Positions 1 to 12,466 of a DNA stretch of 64,000 bases are shown here, in pieces. The notes under the pieces were generated by a model that saw only the letters and a list, made by a program, of their open reading frames with translations, was not told where the DNA came from and ran no database searches. Numbering within the stretch: position 1 is the first letter of the stretch; the number at the start of each line of letters is the position of its first letter. Location of the stretch: contig CM060915.1 in the NCBI GenBank assembly GCA_030737875.1, forward strand, positions 900,305,177 through 900,369,176, given 5' to 3'. The position numbers and the translations under genes were made by a program. Source of the DNA: Allium sativum. Taxonomy: Eukaryota > Streptophyta > Magnoliopsida > Asparagales > Amaryllidaceae.

Positions 1-1831
1 TGGCCGAACCTTAATCCTTTGTTTTACCCATGCACTATGCCACCGTTTCACATCCTTAGCATTATGATAATTGAGTATTTCGTAGGATTAAAAATCGCCG
101 CTACACTTGTGTTCTCTTTTGGGTTATTAGTGGACTAATATCTTTAACTTTCTGCTACCCTTCTTACATACCGCCTGATCCTATATGTACTGCACAACAC
201 ATTTTCCCATAATAGTTCCTATGTTCAGAAGCCGTTAGAACTATATATTATGTTTGGTCATTTTATGAAGGCTGCACTCTTCCTCCAGTCTTGTAAACTA
301 ATTTTTGTAGTTAGAAATCATGGGTGTCTACGTATAAACAATTTGCATTTTAATTGGCAAATATTTATTTTTAAGAAACTTATGACTTGCATTTCATTTG
401 CATGTGCTTCTACCATTTAGACCACCCACGCATTTTGTCTAGTGGAGTCCCCCTTTGTCTTGCTAGTCCATATTCATGGTTGCTGTAGCATGTTCAGGAG
501 TATATTTTTACTTACTTTGGCTGAAATAAGGACCCATCCCATCATTTTACTCACGCATGCAGTAATTTGTTGGATTCGTTTGCATGCATTAACTCAATTC
601 ATTTATTTGCGTTTAGCTGTTATGGAAAATGCCAAGCATGCAGTAATTTATTTGATTCATTTGCATGCATTAACTCAATTCACAAATTTGTATTTAGCCA
701 TCTTATTACTGTTAAGCATACGGAGATTTATTTGATTCATTTGCATGTAATTAATTCCGATTCATTCTATTTGCATGCATTGATTTAATTCATTTTAATT
801 GCATGTATTGGTTTAACTATATTTACTTGCATTCAATTTTATTTACGTCTAGTCTATTTATTGTTCCTTGAAGAAATCACGCATGCATAATTCAACTTGT
901 CTTATTTGCATGACCCTACTTTATTTTGGACAAATATTTGCTGCATGCGTTACGAACCTGAATTTGTTCTGACTTAGTTCAATGGAACGGTACATATAGG
1001 AGATAACATACCACCATTTTTCCTTTTGTAACTGTTGTAGAAGTTTCCTTTATATACGTCTCTTTGATATTGGACGTTGCTCACGCATGTAACCACATCC
1101 GCATGTTGCTTTGCTATGATTATTCAGCAGTTCATTATTTTTGGTACTCGAATTTATTTAATAATAATTTGGATTAAACTAATTATATTTATGTGTTTAT
1201 CGAAGTGTGATAACTTGAAATAAGTTTAATCCTGACTCGGGTGTTTTGTCTATTTTGCATGGGACACTCGGGTCAGGTCCTAAGTGTTCCAGGATTAGAT
1301 TCAGCTCGCAAACTGGAGAGGATGAGGAGACGCAAAGACGCATGCCCGCTCGCGCAACGCTCGACGAAAATGTAAATTTTGTTCTTTTGAAAATATATGT
1401 ACATGCTTTAAATATTCTTCCGCTGTGTAAAATCTTTTATGTAAAACTCTGATATTTCTATAAAATTTTGTTCCACTGCAATATTGTACTATGTGATTCT
1501 GTGTTAGTTCTGTTTAAACCGGGTAAGCCAATAACAATCTGTCGTTTTGAACGTTTCATGTTGGTTTAAATACCGACTTGGAGCAGGAAAAATGGCAGGT
1601 CGTTACATTTATGAAGATGTAATGGTTTTTTTTTGAAAGTATTGTAAGACAAGTTATGACATGGTTTGTGTAACACGTATTTTGTTGAAATAAAAATTGC
1701 TGTTGTTTTCCGCTGTTCAAAAATATGTGTATTCATATCTATCTTGTATATCTGTGACTTATACTTATAAACTTCCACCAAAATTAGGGCATTCCCTTTG
1801 AGAGTGACCCTAACGGAGGTGGGGTGTTTCA
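1..1831 (+). mobile_element. 3' part of a Ty3/gypsy LTR (truncated by window edge)
   Basis: The terminal ~60 bp read CATTCCCTTTGAGAGTGACC, then GGAGGTGGGGTGTTTCA. This matches, in opposite orientation, the LTR end of element X at 8316. No primer-binding site (TGGTATCAGAGC) follows position 1831, so this is probably a solo or truncated LTR rather than the 5' LTR of an intact element. The 5' end lies outside the window. The stretch holds no coding sequence I recognise. Confidence 0.6.
555..797. repeat. Degenerate ~81-bp tandem repeat, three copies
   Basis: GCATGCAGTAATTT-like starts recur at 555, 636 and 716, each followed by TTTGATTCATTTGCATGCATTA-like sequence. Short open frames here (442-735, 567-788) are produced by the repeat. 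It lies inside the LTR at 1-1831. Confidence 0.6.
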
Positions 1832-2121
1832 TGCACCCTCCTCGGAAATCAGTACAAGCCAAACTACGACCAGCCACACAACCAAATATCACAAACTCTT
1901 CATATAATAACCAGCAACCTTCCTACAACTCTTTAACTCTTCAGATATTCATGTACAAAACAACTACTCGTATTCAAGCAGAAACTACATAATTTCATCT
2001 CTTCAGCAAACAGCCTTGGACCATCCCACTTCATCTCCAAGCAAACCCAAAGCCTGCTGCATCAACCAAACCGCAAACACATTTGATGCAGCATTCATGT
2101 CTGTAGTAGTATTTCGTGGTT
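1832..2121. other. Unassigned sequence
   Basis: No coding frame, repeat or RNA gene is recognised here. The stretch is C/A-rich and lies between an LTR end and a palindrome-rich insertion. Confidence 0.3.
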
Positions 2122-2670
2122 ATCATGATGGTAAGTCAAGGCGAGTCGATAGAGGTCCAATTAGTCGACTAGTGGACTAGTCGTAGACCAGTCGTAGACT
2201 AGTCGGACTAGTCGATAAATATAAATCTTATAGTTTACTTCATATTTTAACACTAAATTAGTCTCCATTCATATTTAATTTTACTTCTACGGGTAAACTT
2301 GTACATGTATCACTTCCGAATATTCAGAATACTTCTACAGGTATCACTTCAGAATATTCAGAATACTTCTACAATCTCAATTTGAGTTCGAACCCTAAAT
2401 TAGTCTCGATTTGAGTTCTAAATCGAACCCTAAATTATTCATATTTAAACACTAAATTAGTCTCGATTTGAGTTCGAACCCTAAATTGAATCCTTATATC
2501 GACATCGGGACTTCGAACACTAAATTATAGGGTTTCAAATCAACATCGAGACTTCGATTTATGGTTCCGATTTCTAGGGTTTCAGCTCCAGTCGACGTTT
2601 GGCAAGTCGACATTCCATGTCGAGGCTTCCATATTGACTAGCCGACTAGTCGAGTGTCGTAATAACAGTG
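2122..2670. mobile_element. Possible non-autonomous hAT-like insertion rich in GTCGACTAGTC
   Basis: Both ends carry clusters of short palindromic words (GTCGACTAGT, GACTAGTCG). The left edge (CATGATGGTAAGTCAAGGCGA) and the reverse complement of the right edge (CACTGTTATTACGACACTCG) resemble each other loosely, as expected of hAT-type ends that begin CAGTGTT. The core has several copies of CTAAATTAGTCTCGATTTGAG-like sequence. I could not find a clear 8-bp target duplication, so the boundaries and class are tentative. Confidence 0.3.
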
Positions 2671-3568
2671 TTCGCCATATAAAAGGAAGCTATCGAAAAT
2701 AACCATAGAAGAGAAAAGGTTGCATAATCGATTGGTTTCTCTACCGTCGATTATAAAATGATGTTGCACCGCTTATGTATAATATAAATCATAGAATTTT
2801 ATAAATATACCCTAGTTTTCAAAAATAATAAAAAATTATGCCACTTTCAAAATTTATTACAAATATAGGTCTGTTTTTTTCACATCGATGCCTGAATTAT
2901 TTAAAAAAATTTGTTTCCTATTAGTGCATTTTAAAATGGAGCTAAGACGAGATTTTTCTCTTTTCCCCTCCAACGGTTCTATTTGAAATTGAGTTAGTAT
3001 GAAAATATTGTTAAAAAGGGTTCATGATGCATGTTTAAAATGTGACATAAGAGACTGATGATTCAAATTCAATGTGGCAAAAGCATCTCTATATTTGATA
3101 TAAGTTTCCAAAGGGCCTAAATTTGTTACCAGTTTTAAAAAGTGGACTAAATTTATAGATTTTCCTATAACTTGAGGTATGAATTGTAAATGGTGTGGAT
3201 TTATTTAATTTACCATTTAGTTGATTGTTAAACTGGATATATGAGAACTGGTAAACATTATTGTAATAGTGGTTAACCCTTGTCATTGCTTTTAAAGTGT
3301 GCAGCTAAGAGCAACAATGCAGCAAGGAAGACACAAAGGAGAGGGGTATGATGTATTACTTATACCATGCAACCATGTTTTCTTCTATGTTATCTTTACG
3401 TATAAATATAAATTCTACAATAGTTGATTACGTTGCTGGTTTTCGAACATAATTACAAAATTATTGTCAAAATAATGTTATATTTTATTACTTATGTACA
3501 TATGATTGGGATAGAAATATGCACTACTCTGGGTACCCTCTCTTTTTTTCCTTTTCTTTTCTTCTCAT
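2671..3568. other. Unassigned AT-rich sequence with one exon-like segment
   Basis: No gene is recognised. At 3302-3346 a short segment, preceded by TGTGCAG and followed by GTATGA, reads A-K-S-N-N-A-A-R-K-T-Q-R-R-G on the plus strand. It is vaguely like the S-x-x-N-K-x-N-R-x-K-Q block of plant CACTA-type transposase proteins. This is too short to call a gene. Confidence 0.25.
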
Positions 3569-6500
3569 TGCTACAAAAAAACAAGTATTGGGAATAGACA
3601 ACAAAGGCATGCCCAATGGTTTAAGGTTTGTTTATAATGTTAGGAACTATAAATAAAGGAAAAAAGTTTAGTCATTTTAGACTAAAAAAGCTTGAAATAA
3701 CAAAATTGCACCATGAATTTTGGAACGGGGTATTGTAGCTACCCCGTCTATAGAAAATTGATTATAACTTAATTTTTTTTCAATATATAAATGAAGCACA
3801 AATTCAATATAGCTTGGTATGGATAAGCTTTCCGTTTCTTCGATGCAATAAGATATATTCATATATGTACTTGTACTGAAAACTCTTTGCATCCCCAGAA
3901 AGTCAATAGAGAGCCATGATAAACAAAAGCCTAAATTTTGTTGTAGTGTAAGTGCTTTGAGAGATAGATAAACAAAATAAGTAAAAAAAAATATTATCAA
4001 TTTGACCAAGCCTAATAAAAAAGCATACTGAGTCAAGTGTAAAAAAGGACATAAGCCGGACTTATGTCTTACTGCATTTTAAGTGACTATCTTGCCTATT
4101 GTAAAAGATTTTTAGATATATGCTTTATGATGGAGTCTATGAAATGACTTAACATAAAAATAGTCTGGCCTATAAATAATATTTGAAGAGGTTGTTATTA
4201 TGAATCAAACATACTGGTAGTCAAACACGCTAGTCTGCATTACCATAAAACCAAGCTTCAAAGATAGGTTTTTAAAAAAAATTGAAGAAAAAGCATGCAG
4301 GAATTTAATTTAAGTGCAGGCTTCAAAAAGACAAAGTTTTACGTTTGTTTTTCTAATTCTCGATAGTTGGATGATTTTAAGGTTTTTCAATTAGACAATA
4401 AGAAATTTAAGACAAACAATCAGCGATGCTAGATCTCTTAAGACTTGAAACTATAAATCTATTTCTGATATCCTTAGCAAACTTGGAAGTTTACTAAAAG
4501 TGATTGGAAATGTGGTGAAAATGACACCGAATAGATTTGTAATTTCTTAAATTGATGGATAACTCCAAATATCCTATCTAATTGACTCGCTACTCAGAGT
4601 TAACACTTTTGGTTGAGATGAATTCTACATATAAAAATTTGGAAGTGTCAAATGAAGAAAATGTAGCAAAGTATACAATTATTTTTGTGATTTCAACCAA
4701 ATCAACTGACAAATATAGTAAGCATTAACTTTCTTTGACCAAACATAAAATAAAATATTTGTCCTTTGATCTATTCAAAATCTATATTAAGAGTTTTCTT
4801 AGAAAGTATGCGTGAAGGCTATTTTAACAAGACAATCTACGATACCCTATGCATTGCACATGCTTAATCATGTGGCCAACCTGAAGTGGTTAATTATAGC
4901 CCCAATGATTTAGTTGTTCATAACATCAGGCATAACATCAGGTGTCAACATACTCTCCAGTTCCCCCATTCCATGATCAAATCTTTAACTCCTTCAATAT
5001 TTCAGTCCAGCAGTATCTGTTACATGACTTTAGTAGCTTAAAAGATTGTACATATATTTTAACAGCTGATTTCATTTGAAATAGGCATTTTGCCATGATT
5101 TCAAACTATCATGGGATTTAAATACTCCAATTAAACAGAATAACTAAAATATTAGCTAATTTTTCAAGTTTGTTTTGCTCCAACTTTACGTAAAGCAAAC
5201 GAAAATTATATATAGTGAGTTCCTTGAAGTAGAGTAATTCCAACAATTTCATTATTCGATCTGTAAGTAAATTTAGTGGCAGCTAAAAGTATAAAGATAT
5301 ACATAAATTATATAACCGGGTTGAGTTTCGTCATTTAGTTTATCTGGCTAAAAGATAAAAGCATAAAATATCAGAAAAGACTAGCTTACTTCGAGCTTAA
5401 AGATGTATGTACATCTAGGATTAAAAATCCACGATTTACTTTCATAATGTTTGTATATATTAAGCATATACAATACAGCTATTTGTTATAAAGTCCTTGG
5501 TTTGGAAATATAAAAGAAAAATAATAAGATAGTGAGATGTTCATAAGACAGAATGATGTGAAATATAATGAAAAATAATAAGAGAGAAAATATGTGTGCA
5601 CATCAGAGATATTGACACAAAGGAAAGAAAAGCCTAGATCAACAAGCTTTAATTTTAGAAATAACTGAAATAAAGGCACATCCCATGAAAGAGGAATATA
5701 TTTCTAGGGAAACAGTCGGTGAAAATAAAAAAAACTAGCAGACATAATACACAAAGCATCATATGGAGTTTGAATCAGAAATAATGACAATTTTTCCTTA
5801 GAAAGACATGGCATGACAAGCTCTTAAGTTGACTACGATTTCTATCGTTGTATCATTGACAAAGCAAAGAAATGCATCTGGCTACTGAAACAATTCACAA
5901 ATGTGAAACAACTTTCTGAAATTTAAAATAAAAAACTAACTTATATAAACATCTTTACTTGAGAAATAAAATGTACTGACTTCATACTACCTCTACATAT
6001 AGAAGCTGCATATGCAACAAAGGACACATGTATATATGCCAGCATATCTCAAATATACATATTACCAGAATTTCAATACGGTTATTCAATATTCAAAATT
6101 GGCAAATCAATATTTTTACATTTTGTAAATATAATTTTTAATGGGAAAAGATAAGTAATATGTTGCAAAATACTAGCTAGCTACACTTATGACTTTACCT
6201 CTTTGTCTTGTAAGTGAGAAATTATTTATATTATCAAATTCGTTTAGTTATGTTCTTAGTCATTGCACAGCTTGAACAATAATGGGAGGCTTGATGTATC
6301 AACAACTTTGTTGATAGATGTGGGATACATAACAGCTAACTTAATGACTAGGTCATGAAATTTACTTGACATATTTTTTTCCTACGTATAAGTAATGAGG
6401 AAACAAACTCTGCATAGGAATTATAAATTACTACTATTGCGATCAAACAACAATAAGAGTTATTGTGACCTACTGTATGTTGCATACTATATCATATTTA

Positions 6501-7829
6501 AGAAAACATTCAGATCATATAATGTCATGTATAATAGCACTAACAATTTCTTTCCCCAACCTTCGAAAGTAAATTCTCTATTCATCTCTTAGCCATTCAA
6601 TAAAGTACAAAATAAATTAAAAATAAATTTGAGGATAAATGAGGTAAAGATCATTCTCTAGCAAATCTTCACTATAACCTTGTGCTTTCATTTATTATAG
6701 TGGTGGTCCCAACTAATGCTTTCTACTTAATTAGTTTCAAATGTACCCACATGTCATCATGATGTTAATAGTATAATTAATTAAATGGTTGACAATAGAT
6801 TTTAACATATAGCACCAACTATAATAGTCAAATTTAGACATTACATGCCAATCCAACACGATAATAGCAATCATACTATTGCTTGTCTATGAATGAAAAC
6901 CATAATGTATGCAAATTCATGTTTATAATTCAGTAATTTCAATTGTACAAATTAATAGCTTGGTCTTCTAAGTAGCTTATGTAATAGTAACATCGCTATA
7001 AAAAAATGAGGAAGCTAATTTTTCATGAGCCATGATACCACATCCGCAAGGTACAATTTAACAGGAAGAGTTGGGAAACCGTAAACTCCAAAGTGAGATA
7101 AGATTCTGAATTTATAGTAAAATTATTTCTCTCATTCATCATCTAATATAAGCACCAGGTACATGCATCATATTAAGGTAGAACCTTTAGCATGACTTCA
7201 TGGGTTTTCAACATTCAAACATTACTGAGATTTAGTCACCTTGTATAGGTAAACATCACTACAGTTCTCCACAACTGAAGTATCTTATCAAATCTACACA
7301 ACACAAACAACAAAACAACATATATTTAAAAAAAGATATAAATATAAGAGCACAAGGACAAACCAGATTAGATCTTTTCATCGTTTAATAAAGAATTAAA
7401 CCTGGGTTCTCGAAGAAGGAAATTAGGGTTTTTAGAACAAATCAAACAAAATTGATTAAATCACGCGCAACAAAGAACGGGAAAATAGCATACCTGACTT
7501 AGTGTTTTCAGAGCAAAGCTAAGAAAGGAAGTTAGGATTTCCTTGTCAACATCGGTTACGATGATGTGGAGTTGCAATCGATGAAGAAGGAGAAAAATAA
7601 ATTAGGGGAAGTGAAAAAAAAAGAGGTTGGCAAATAATGAAAAAGAGGGGAAAACGAAATGTCTTCCCGCTTAATCTTTCTATTTTTATTTTAGTATTTT
7701 CCGTAGAGCTTGATAATAGCATGTACACGGTAATTACGACACGGATAGAGAACACGATAGTAACATAGATTGCACCCTTGTCCCAAACGCCTTCATGTGT
7801 TGCTATCATTAATATTTTTTCTTGTAGTG
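3569..7829. mobile_element. Probable CACTA (En/Spm-like) DNA transposon, non-coding or decayed
   Basis: The right end is clear. On the minus strand the sequence starts CACTACAAGAAAAAAT at 7829 and abuts an interrupted gag frame. The left end is a candidate only: TGCTACAAAAAAAC at 3569 differs from CACTACAAGAAAAA at its first bases. It is followed by ATAGACAACAAAGGCATGCC, which loosely resembles the right subterminal GATAGCAACACATGAAGGCG. The flanking triplets are CAT (left) and CAA (right), so no perfect 3-bp target duplication is seen. No transposase ORF is visible; the frames at 3677-4036, 5479-5679 and 7546-7809 match nothing I know. The rest of this 4.3 kb is AT-rich and unassigned. Confidence 0.4.
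7815..7829 (-). repeat. CACTA terminal inverted repeat
   Basis: Read on the minus strand from 7829 this is CACTACAAGAAAAAA, the hallmark end of plant CACTA transposons. It cuts the gag frame of element X. Confidence 0.6.
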
Positions 7830-8146
7830 CAAGCAGCTAGTTGGATTTTTCTTCGGTCCTCCACTTTAAAGATTACGAATAAGTCCTCGATCTCCTTGAG
7901 CCAGTTCCAAGCTTCTACGAATATCTCGTTCCCATGAAATGGCTTCCCTCCCATAGTACGGAAGTCCTTGCAGATCTTGCCGAAGTTATTTGCTTTTGGA
8001 GGGGGAGGAGGAGGAATGACTGGTGCAGCTGGGGGAGGAACGTCTCTTAGGCCTTCGGCTGGCATCGTGGCTTCCAAATACCTATGGAACCATTTGGATA
8101 TAGTGACGCCCTCTGGGATATTAGGGATGTTTTGTTCCCCAGACAT
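7830..8146 (-). pseudogene. Truncated gag N-terminus of element X (Ty3/gypsy, Tekay-like)
   Basis: About 105 residues can be read from the ATG at 8146. They align with the Gag start of element Z: an acidic N-terminus with PEGV, W(F/Y)xRxLEA and DVPPP, a proline-rich linker, then the KxCKDFxxMxGKxFxGxExFVEAxNWLKExEDLF block that opens the retrotransposon gag (capsid) domain. Gag would form the cytoplasmic virus-like particle. The frame stops at RKIQLAAC, where a CACTA end begins, so the capsid core, zinc knuckles and pol are missing. An acceptor-like CAG lies one base before the ATG (8148-8150). The untranslated leader and PBS lie upstream, at 8147-8314. Confidence 0.85.
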
Positions 8147-8301
8147 GCTGGAAAGAAATTTAGATAGAGGACCGAAGGATACTACATATGGCTCTTTGGG
8201 GAATGTGTTTCAAAACAGACTTTTCTTTTTGAAAATGCTTTTCTTGTAAAACCTTTTTGAAAATAATTTTCAAAAACTTTTATCTAATCTGGTAACCTTC
8301 A

Positions 8302-8314
8302 GCTCTAATACCAA
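8302..8314 (-). other. Primer-binding site of element X (tRNA-Met type)
   Basis: On the minus strand the site reads TTGGTATTAGAGC, one transition away from the common plant TTGGTATCAGAGC. It sits one base after the LTR end (GTGTTTCA). Confidence 0.75.
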
Positions 8315-8315
8315 G

Positions 8316-9448
8316 TGAAACACACTACGTCCGTTAATGTCACTCACTAAGGGAATGCATTGAGTTTCGTGAAGCGCTATAGGTAAACAGACGTAGAATG
8401 ATTACGAGAAAGAGATAAATAAGGCAGCAGCGGAAAATTTAAACTTTTATCACAAACATAAGTCATAACTTCGTGGTCCACAATTTCATAAGTCACAAAA
8501 ACCATTACAATAAAAATACTTTTGTCTTGCACCATCAGAGTACATAAGTAAATAAAAAGCATCACTTCCCCAATAAAAAGAGTTGAGCCACAGTAGAGTC
8601 AAGAACTTGAGCCAACTTCAGAAGTAGCTCCTAGCAAGATGATATCTGATTCCTGATTAAGTCTGATTATTTCCTCCCTGAGAACCTGGGGGGAAACAGA
8701 AGAAAGAAGGAGAAACAACAGGGTCAGACATAAAGTCTAGCGAGTCTAGTTATTTTTAGCCAGTATATAATTAAATGCAACATGATAGGCATATAAAATG
8801 GATATGAGAGAAATCACTACATAAATGGTAGGCGAGACAAGGTAAGCAAGTTAAGGTATATGTGCCTTACTAATGATAACTCGGCATTATTACTAATATA
8901 ACTGAAATGAAATGATCCCTTCCACTATAAGCTAGTAGGCTTAGGTCATACGTCCAAGTATACCCTAACCACTACCCTAATCGATCTGCTCCCTACCTTG
9001 TAGATATCATGTGCTGGCCCCACAGTAGGAGGTACCACTTCCTAAAGTGTCAAACCATGGTGTGCACAACTATATCTACTGGTGTCACGGTCACCTTAGC
9101 TCCCTCGGCCCGGCCCATGCACGCACATGTCCCTGGTCGGTTTGCGCCACCTACACCATCCGCCTCTTTTCGATCTCTTAGAATCAATCAGTAAGTGTGA
9201 CCCGTCTCCGCCTAGTACGGAGGTCTTTACTTGATACCACTTTGGGTTACTAACTAAAATGGATCCCTCTCAATATGATACAAGCTCTCCCCCTTGTCTG
9301 GTATCCCCACTAGGTTTTTCTACTGACTATGTATACCCTTAGGTGTCTTTAATTACATAGCCCTATACTAGTTATGCTTACCCTAAAGAGTGTTTTTAAT
9401 TACATAACTTTCTTACATCATCTATCGGTTATGTATACCACTCAGGTG
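8316..9448 (-). mobile_element. Element X 5' LTR, distal (3') segment
   Basis: This is the U5-side part of X's LTR, on the minus strand. It ends GTGTGTTTCA at 8316, next to the PBS. The LTR continues at 31331 after the insertion of element Y. A pyrimidine tract with CCCCCCAG followed by GTTCTCAGGG (CAG at 8686-8688) is a good splice-acceptor candidate. Confidence 0.8.
9444..9448. repeat. Target-site duplication of element Y, left copy (AGGTG)
   Basis: AGGTG here and at 31326-31330 are identical and flank TGTAACACC...TTGTTACA. Sequence on the two sides belongs to the same LTR (element X). Confidence 0.9.
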
Positions 9449-10025
9449 TGTAACACCCCACCTCCGCCAGGGTCACTCACAAGAGAATGCACTAGCTTTG
9501 GAGGGGCGTTGTCTAGGTAAACATGCACAGAAATATTACAAGACAAAACATATAAAACAGTGGAAGAAAAACCAAATTTCATTACTTCATAAAATTATAA
9601 GGTCTAAAGCCTTTTACATCAAAATGCCTTTAAAAGCCATTACATTGGAAACCTGTCTTGCAATAGTTAAAGAAGCATAAAACCACAGTCATAAAATATT
9701 CTCCAAGTAAAACGGTAAAGCAGCCATAGCCAAGAAAAATCCAAGCCATACATGATGACCTTGAAGCAGAAGAAGTCCGAGCTAAATAACTGTATTTCCT
9801 CCCTGAAAACCTTGGGGGGGGGGGGGGAACGGAAGACGAAGAGGAGAAAAAAAACGGGGTCAGTCATAAAGACTGGTAAGTCCTATCTACTTCCAGCATA
9901 AAAACAGGTAAAGGTAACATGACATGCATAAACTGAAAGTAATATGATGACAAGATAGACCAGCTAAACTAAGGTAACAGGATGAACTACTTTATCAAGA
10001 TAAACTATGGTCACTATGAATCAAG

Positions 10026-10100
10026 TATAACATCCCAAGGTTCTATCGAGTATAACATCCCAAGGTTCTATCGAGTATAACATCCCAAGGACCTATCAAG
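10026..10100. repeat. 25-bp tandem repeat, three copies (Y 3' LTR)
   Basis: TATAACATCCCAAGG recurs at 10026, 10051 and 10076. The other LTR has the same array at 16360, 16385 and 16410. Confidence 0.85.
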
Positions 10101-11472
10101 TATATTTGCCCTGCAACTTCCGTACTAGTATCCCAACCCGTGTCATGTGTTAGCTACAAAATGTCCCTTGCCCAATGTCATGAAATGGTCCATGTCAACC
10201 TAATGTAGGTTTTCCCAACTTGTATGTTTCTTCCCATGTATATGTTTAGTCCTTTGCCGTAAATCCTACGGGCTTCCTCACGTAGCTCTGTACTACTTCA
10301 ACGTAGTTCCATTATCCTTGAAGTCGTTTTGGACTGTCACCCTTGATCTAGCTGTATTTTCTTACCATGAATTCTCGAATGTTCGGCTAGGATTTATGCC
10401 ACCTAGGACCACTAGGGATTACGCTACCTACTAAACATTTTCATAACTCGGTTTTGGTTTAAGCCACCTAGGACCGCTAGAGATTACGCTACCCGTCAAC
10501 CACGCCCTTTTTCCCATATATGTATCATGAATCGTTTTTCCATGTCTAGATGCACATGTATCTCAATGTACCATCCGAGTCCCATGCCTGGGCTAATCAA
10601 GAAATACAGGACTCGGTCGGGAGCTTTAGGTTATCAGCCGATGTAGATATCAAGGTCTGTTTTTCTACAGGTGGTTATGGTCCCACGTGACCCCTCCCTC
10701 AACTACTGAAAGGCAATCCAAGAAAATCATGCACGAGAACTATACTCCGGCCATCTATGCCCCCACTTTCCTATTGGCCAACCTCACCCATAACTAGATA
10801 GCAAGTATATGGTCTGTTGGGGGTTCTCTGGCTTTCCGCATACGTACACGATTGACTAAAGATGGTAGGTAGTCGACGACGTGCTATCACAGGGCTAAAC
10901 TAGGTATCACCGACTCCACGCTAATCCACCCCAGTCTTTAGGTTGCTCGCACAGCAACTAAGGCATACCCTTGGTTCTTCTACCGCAGACCTTAACCTCT
11001 GTGAGCCCAGGAGGATCGTTTGCAACCTCACAGAGGGATACCAAGAGTACCCTCACGTCCCCTGAAGCTACCGCTTCGTCACCCAGTTCGCTGGAGCCAT
11101 TATCTAAGTCAGATAAACATTCGCTCCTCCTCGTGTGTTCGCTTTAAACGATGACCTACCGCATCAGGTTACTCATCTATCTGTGAACTGGTCCAATTCT
11201 CTTGACTAAGAATTATTACTTAGTTATCCTTAACTAAGGTTTATCACTTAGTTTCCCTTCCCGTTATCCTTATTAACTACAATTTTCCACTTAGTCCCCA
11301 GAACTAGGGTTTTGTCTAATGGGTTAAGTGTTGTCATTCGAGTTCATGACTTACCCCGCCTACGAATCATGTCAAAATTGGCTAAGTATTCAAGTCCAAG
11401 GCTTAGCCCTACAAACCATGTATCAAGTTAGTTAAGTATATCAAGAAGTTCATGACTTAACCCTAGGTTATC

Positions 11473-11812
11473 GTGTCAGATTTGTTAAGTATAGGTTAAC
11501 TTAACCCTTTCAAATTACCGTGTCAGATTGGTTAAGCATAGGTTATCTTAACCTCATCAAGCTACCGCATCAGATTGGTTAAGTATAGGTTGTCTTAACC
11601 TCATCAAATCATCGAGTAAAATTGGTTAAGTGTAGGTTAACTTAACCCCATTAAATTATCGCGTCGGATTTGGTTAAGCATATTTAAGAGGTTCGTGACT
11701 TAACCTTATCAAATTATCAAGTCAGATTGGTTAAGTGTAAGTTAACTTAACCCCATCAAATTACCGAGTCGGACAGGTTAAGTATAGGTTAACTTAACCC
11801 CATCCACTAGTC
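11473..11812. repeat. 47-bp tandem array with GGTTAAGT/ACTTAACC palindromes (Y 3' LTR)
   Basis: Unit starts lie at 11473, 11520, 11567, 11614 and 11661, exactly 47 bp apart. One longer unit follows, then another at 11766. Each unit holds an imperfect inverted repeat (GGTTAAGT...GTTAACTTAACC). Similar, less regular units flank it from about 11330 to 12050. Confidence 0.85.
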
Positions 11813-12466
11813 TTATTTATAATGGTTAAGTATCATTCTTGTTGGTTTACTTAACCCTACCATGCATCGCGTTATCCCAGTCGGGTGTTATCAACCCATT
11901 TAGGTTAAACTAACCCATCCACTAACCATGTATATGGTTAAGTGTCTTTGAGTAATCAAGTCCGGTCTTACTTAACCTACCCATTCATGTCATATCGGTT
12001 GAGTTCCATTAGTCAAACTAACTTAACCTTATCATGTGGCATTAAGTAAATTAATGCACCCCAACCTCTCACATTAGACTTTGTTGTGGTTACTGGTTAC
12101 GCCGGGTGGGTCCGGGCAGCTTTACACCACAACCTAGTCTAACCTCGGGTTTTGAGCGCGATATGACTGACTTCTCACATTGGGTCTTATTGTCTGTAGC
12201 TACTGGATTTGCCGGGCGGTTCCGGGCAGATTTATGCTACAAACTCAACCCAACCTCGAGTTGGCCACTTTCATGTTTTCCTACTTATCATGTTCATGTC
12301 AAATTTAGGCTACGACAAAGTCCACGTTTTTCACTTATGCCCATTTTCCCCTTTACTTAATTCATGTTAAATTTCATAGCCCATCTCATGTTTGCCTAAA
12401 CTACCCAAGGCGTATTCCCAACGCAAGTGAAAGCGAGTCAACATAGTAGGAATAATATGACAACAT

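Noticed and set aside
7546..7809. Minus-strand frame with a hydrophobic stretch near 7600-7740
   Set aside because: It starts inside the CACTA end and shows no family motif; most likely chance.
11460..12010. Telomere-like repeats (GGTTAAG, TAACCC words)
   Set aside because: The period is 47 bp with internal palindromes; there are no TTTAGGG runs.
11330..12050. CRISPR-like regular array
   Set aside because: Units are contiguous and similar along their whole length with no unique spacers, and the context is a plant LTR.
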